The translations under genes and the position numbers were made by a program. DNA of 64,000 bases from Sarcina sp034439435 (GTDB lineage Bacteria > Bacillota > Clostridia > Clostridiales > Clostridiaceae). Where the stretch lies: NCBI RefSeq assembly GCF_034439435.1, contig NZ_JAPCKJ010000006.1, positions 62,001 to 126,000 on the forward strand, written 5' to 3'. Below the pieces are notes generated by a model. The model was not told where the DNA came from and ran no database searches. It saw nothing but the letters and a program-made list of their open reading frames with translations. Below, piece by piece: positions 63,418 to 64,000 of the stretch; within the stretch, counting starts at the first letter, position 1; each line of letters opens with the position of its first letter.

Positions 63418-63770
63418 GTTAATTATCCCCTTTCTTTTATATCACTCAATTAATATTTTAAGGCGTAATAGGAGTTATGTCCATAATTAAAATGTTTTCA
63501 CGAATATTTATGTAAGATATATAGAAATATACTATTAATAGGTATTTTAATGAACATAAAACACAACACCTTTCTAATTTCAAGTATATGCTAATATGAA
63601 GGATATATTATATTAAAAGAAGTAAAATTCCTTAGAGATTTGTTAAAATAATATTAATGAAAAAGTGGTCTAAAAATAATATTTTAGTAATAAATAGGCT
63701 TTATTCCTATGATAATATAAAAAATGACTATGAAAAATAGAAAAAAATTTAAATTTCTATTAACTAATAT
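63418..63770. other. AT-rich gap before the glmM promoter
   Basis: I find no coding frame or RNA gene here. It lies between the divergent DUF349 gene and glmM and must hold the promoter of the former. Confidence 0.4.
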
Positions 63771-63799
63771 TTGACAAAAAGTAGTACATACAGTATTCT
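63771..63799 (+). promoter_or_regulatory. promoter of glmM
   Basis: TTGACA (63771-63776) and TATTCT (63794-63799) with a 17-base spacer. A leader of about 80 bases would follow. Confidence 0.7.
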
Positions 63800-63887
63800 T
63801 TGAAAGTGTAAAAAGTATTAATTAAGTAGCAAAAATAAAAGAATTTTAATTAAATATAATATAAATTTATTAGAGGGGTGACAGAAA

Positions 63888-64000
63888 TTGTCAAGATTAT
63901 TTGGAACAGATGGAGTTAGAGGAATAGCGAATACTGAATTAACAGCAGAATTAGCATATAATTTAGGAAGAGCAGGAGCTTATGTTTTAACAGAAGGAAC
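63888..64000 (+). CDS. glmM: phosphoglucosamine mutase, N-terminal part
   Basis: The first 37 residues, MSRLFGTDGVRGIANTEL onward, match the start of GlmM, which makes glucosamine-1-phosphate for peptidoglycan. The start is TTG after GAGGGGTGA. The gene runs past the window end. In many Firmicutes it follows cdaA-cdaR; here it has its own promoter about 27 kb away. Confidence 0.93.
   Translation, partial: MSRLFGTDGVRGIANTELTAELAYNLGRAGAYVLTEG

Noticed and set aside
1..64000. CRISPR arrays, tRNA or rRNA genes, insertion sequences and prophage
   Set aside because: I saw no regularly spaced direct repeats, no tRNA-like cloverleaf, no rRNA sequence and no transposase or phage genes.

Overview
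The window is a low-GC, gene-dense clostridial chromosome segment. Butyrate kinase/phosphotransbutyrylase, an [FeFe] hydrogenase, CwlD and SleB-type spore enzymes, the ECF transport module and the AT-rich codon use point to Clostridium sensu stricto. The protein sequences look most like Clostridium perfringens; that is recognition from memory, not a search. I saw no rRNA, tRNA, phage, insertion sequence or CRISPR array.

Layout. 1-4.8 kb is the end of the spc ribosomal operon (rplR-rpsE-rpmD-rplO-secY-adk-map-KOW protein-infA-rpmJ). 4.9-7.9 kb is the alpha operon (rpsM-rpsK-rpsD-rpoA-rplQ), preceded by a strong hairpin that may be an S4-binding leader. 8.2-12.7 kb carries ecfA1-ecfA2-ecfT, truA and rplM-rpsI, the last with a clear promoter and a probable L13 leader. 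13-20 kb holds a Na/phosphate cotransporter, cwlD, a YitT-family protein, a two-component system and an ArsC/Spx-like protein. 20-25.5 kb holds class I ribonucleotide reductase nrdAB with tandem NrdR boxes, a gamma carbonic anhydrase, and a second, zinc-ligand-free S4 gene behind a Fur-family box.

25.6-29.7 kb is the most striking locus. A sigma-54 activator with an N-terminal HPr-like domain (His15 and Ser46 equivalents kept) is divergent from ptsI (Enzyme I). The gap between them has three identical 16-bp candidate enhancer sites and a near-perfect -24/-12 promoter. This suggests a circuit in which Enzyme I could phosphorylate the activator that drives its own gene.

29.9-42.2 kb holds iadA, trxA with a thioredoxin reductase lacking the NADPH motifs (ferredoxin-dependent type), a SleB-like hydrolase, cdaA-cdaR (c-di-AMP synthesis), a FAD dehydrogenase, ptb-buk with a Rex site, and hydA. 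42.4-58 kb is a maltodextrin/glycogen region: MsmK-type ATPase, PucR-type regulator, binding protein and two permeases, LacI-type regulator, GH31 glucosidase, malQ, glgP and a GH133 debranching enzyme. Three matching LacI-type operators lie at the two promoters of this cluster. 58-64 kb holds an AIM24 protein, a YerC/TrpR-like regulator, a DUF1540 protein, a second two-component system, a DUF349 protein and the start of glmM. In many Firmicutes glmM follows cdaAR directly; here it is about 27 kb away.
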